From: Armatimonadaceae bacterium
GTDB lineage: Bacteria; Armatimonadota; Armatimonadia; Armatimonadales; Armatimonadaceae
DNA: 45,719 nt
Direction of reading: 5' to 3'
Assembly: GCA_030446525.1 (NCBI GenBank)
Contig: JAUJNC010000042.1
Span: 1-45,719, forward strand
Shown here: in pieces, positions 44,144 to 45,719 of the stretch
How the letters are laid out: the number at the start of each line of letters is the position of its first letter
Position numbering within the stretch: position 1 is the stretch's first letter
The notes under the pieces: generated by a model
Database searches by the model: none
Told to the model about the DNA's origin: nothing
Seen by the model: the letters and a program-made list of their open reading frames with translations, nothing else
Program-made: the position numbers and the translations under genes

Positions 44144-44222
44144 GCGATCGTTCGAAAGCTATGTAGCATAGAGAGCCTGATGGGTAAGTCGTGGGCGGGG
44201 CGCGGGTGCCGTACGGACAGCG

Positions 44223-45719
44223 ATGATGAAACGATCTCTTCTGCTTTTGGGCGCCCTCGCCATCCCGGCCGGGGCGCCCACCGAGGGCGCCTTCTGGGAC
44301 TTCAAGGCGGAGTTCCTGCCCTACCTCGTCCGGCAGGTGCCGGACCTGCTGAAGAGCCAGGACAAAGACACGGGGCGCTTCGGGACCGGCGTCTGGGTCG
44401 TGAACGACCAGCACGCCATCTACCCGCTGGCGGCCGCCTGGGCCCTCAAGGACCCGGACAACCCCCACTACCATAGCGCCGAGGTGCTGCGGGCGATCCT
44501 GGCCGGCGGCGACGCCCTGATCGACGCCCAGGACGCGCGCGGCAAGTGGGTGTTCCGCAAAAAGGACGGCTCCACCTGGGGCGACATCTACATGCCCTGG
44601 ACCTATTCGCGCTGGATCCGCGCCTACGGGCTGATCAAGGACGCCCTGCCCCCGGAGCGCCGGGCGCGCTGGCGCAAGGCGCTCCTCCTCGGCTTCGAGG
44701 GCATCGCCAAGGAGGAACTCCAAAGGGTCCACAACATCCCCGCACACCATGCCCTGTCGCTTTACCACGCGGGCCAGGTCCTGGACCGCCCGGCGTGGCG
44801 CCAGCAGGCGGCGGCTTTCCTGAAAAAGGTGGCCGACGCGCAGGACCGGGACGGGTTCTGGTCCGAGAACCGGGGGCCGGTCGTCGGCTACAACTTCGTG
44901 TACGTGGACGCCCTGGGCACCTACCACGCCCTGTCGGGCGACCAAGCCGTCCTGCCGGCGCTGGCGCGCGCGGCGCGGTTCCACGCCGACTTCACCTACC
45001 CCGACGGCAGCAGCGTGGAAACCGTGGACGAGCGCCAGGTCTACAAGAGCAGCCCCGCCATGCCCAATGCCGGCTTCACCTTCTCCGCCGGGGGGCGCGG
45101 CTACGTGCGGCAACAGTGGGAGCGCAGCAAGGCGCGGCGCGACGCCCTGAGCGCCGACCTGGCCGCCTCGTTCCTCCTTTACGGCCAGGAAGGCCCCGCC
45201 GCGCCGCCGCCGGGTCAGAAGACACGCCACCAGTCCGTCCTGGGGGGCAACCAGGCGCTCGTCCACCGCCGGGGCCCCTGGTTCGTAGCCCTTTCCGCCT
45301 ACCACGCGCCGGTGCCCGCCAGCCGCTGGATCCAGGACCGGCAGAACCTGGTCAGCCTGTTCCACGACAAGGCGGGCCTGATCCTGGGCGGCGGCAACAC
45401 CAAGCTGCAGCCGCTGTGGAGCACCTTCACCGCCGGGGACGCCGCGCTCCTGGCCCACAAGCCCGGCGACGAGAGCCCCGACTTCCTCCCGCCCCCCGGG
45501 CTGCACCACGTCCCGACGGCGGCGACGCTCGACCCGGGCGCCCTTTCGCTCGCCCTCACGTACGGGCCCGCCCGGTGCCGGGTCCGCGTCGACGTGTCCG
45601 AGCCGGGCCGGGCGCGACTGATCTACAGCGTGGACGAGGCGCCCGACCTGCCCGTGGCGGCGCACCTGACCCTGCTGCCCCGCCTGGGGGCCGCCTGGGC
45701 GACGGCCTCCGGCAAGGGA
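44223..45719 (+). CDS. Secreted alpha/alpha-toroid (heparinase/alginate-lyase-like) protein, 3' end outside the window
   Basis: ATG 44223 (or 44226) starts MMKRSLLLLGALAIPAGAPT, a signal peptide. The frame is open to the last base, about 499 residues. Helical-hairpin segments with aromatic motifs (HAIYPLAAAWALKDPDNPHY, IYMPWTYSRWIRAYGLIKDA, HNIPAHHALSLYHAGQVLD, FVYVDALGTYHALSGDQAV) indicate an (alpha/alpha)6 toroid, followed by a beta-rich region (FVALSAYHAPVPASRWIQDR, LILGGGNTKLQPLWSTFTAG). This order is that of polysaccharide lyases of the heparinase/alginate-lyase type, but catalytic residues cannot be assigned, so the activity is inference. It is controlled from the palindromic divergent promoter. 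Confidence 0.78.
   Translation, partial: MMKRSLLLLGALAIPAGAPTEGAFWDFKAEFLPYLVRQVPDLLKSQDKDTGRFGTGVWVVNDQHAIYPLAAAWALKDPDNPHYHSAEVLRAILAGGDALIDAQDARGKWVFRKKDGSTWGDIYMPWTYSRWIRAYGLIKDALPPERRARWRKALLLGFEGIAKEELQRVHNIPAHHALSLYHAGQVLDRPAWRQQAAAFLKKVADAQDRDGFWSENRGPVVGYNFVYVDALGTYHALSGDQAVLPALARAARFHADFTYPDGSSVETVDERQVYKSSPAMPNAGFTFSAGGRGYVRQQWERSKARRDALSADLAASFLLYGQEGPAAPPPGQKTRHQSVLGGNQALVHRRGPWFVALSAYHAPVPASRWIQDRQNLVSLFHDKAGLILGGGNTKLQPLWSTFTAGDAALLAHKPGDESPDFLPPPGLHHVPTAATLDPGALSLALTYGPARCRVRVDVSEPGRARLIYSVDEAPDLPVAAHLTLLPRLGAAWATASGKG

Noticed and set aside
44091..45665. 524-residue minus-strand frame
   Set aside because: Antisense to the secreted toroid protein; it also runs through the divergent promoter region.

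Overview
The window is GC-rich bacterial chromosome, most likely from an Armatimonadota-type organism. Two loci (14995 and 38271) encode type II secretion-like pseudopilins of the DUF1559 kind, with the N-terminal run [11 protein letters not shown], the segment FPVFAQAR and a late H-x9-DG motif. One locus (30237) encodes a BTAD-ATPase-TPR regulator, and there is a PEP-CTERM protein. These are families I associate with Armatimonadota and relatives. The lineage call is inference from protein families only; there is no rRNA in the window.

Layout. 1-1.6 kb: an S9 peptidase running off the left edge, translationally coupled to a 58-residue gene. 1.75-3.4 kb: degraded material, including an IS630-type transposase relic. 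3.5-7.2 kb: a tight, intact four-gene operon (OsmC-like, acyl-CoA-dehydrogenase-like, leaderless substrate-binding-protein fold, MetE-like zinc methyltransferase). It is the strongest candidate here for an undescribed pathway. 7.4-9.45 kb: a Tat-exported dienelactone hydrolase, a broken SDR and 3-methyladenine glycosylase I. 10-14.4 kb: a cation/proton antiporter region, with a CPA1 antiporter carrying a C-terminal rhodanese piece and then a KhtT/KhtU-like pair closed by a clear terminator. 14.5-16.6 kb: a Cys-rich secreted protein, a pseudopilin and a DUF4198 protein, possibly metal-related. 17.1-19.5 kb: a PepSY-like exported protein and a LacI regulator fused to a transposase-type zinc ribbon and helix-turn-helix. 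19.5-21.8 kb: NTF2-like relic, DHFR-family gene behind a palindromic operator, DoxX, broken NmrA-like gene.

21.9-28.2 kb is an insertion-sequence graveyard. An IS4-type element was entered by an IS5-type element near the end of its transposase gene and by an IS3-type element at codon 4 or 5. Target duplications and terminal repeats are still readable. Two more transposase loci follow, the last of which has cut a SnoaL-like gene. 28.2-33.1 kb: broken alpha/beta hydrolases divergent from a broken BTAD-ATPase-TPR regulator. 33.4-35.4 kb: an intact ABC-F protein with a good promoter. 35.5-40.6 kb: mostly broken genes (IS701 piece, EEP phosphohydrolase piece, second pseudopilin, PEP-CTERM protein, two paralogous small membrane proteins) and a tRNA-like sequence. 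40.7-45.7 kb: aldo/keto reductase, two NAD-dependent epimerase-like genes with a small CxxC protein, and, behind a 26-bp palindrome shared by divergent promoters, a secreted alpha/alpha-toroid protein that leaves the right edge.

Many genes outside the intact operons are split by single-base indels. Where the family reading is clear, these look mostly like one-base deletions. Either true decay or uncorrected sequencing error could explain this, so pseudogene calls here are provisional. No CRISPR array or rRNA was seen.
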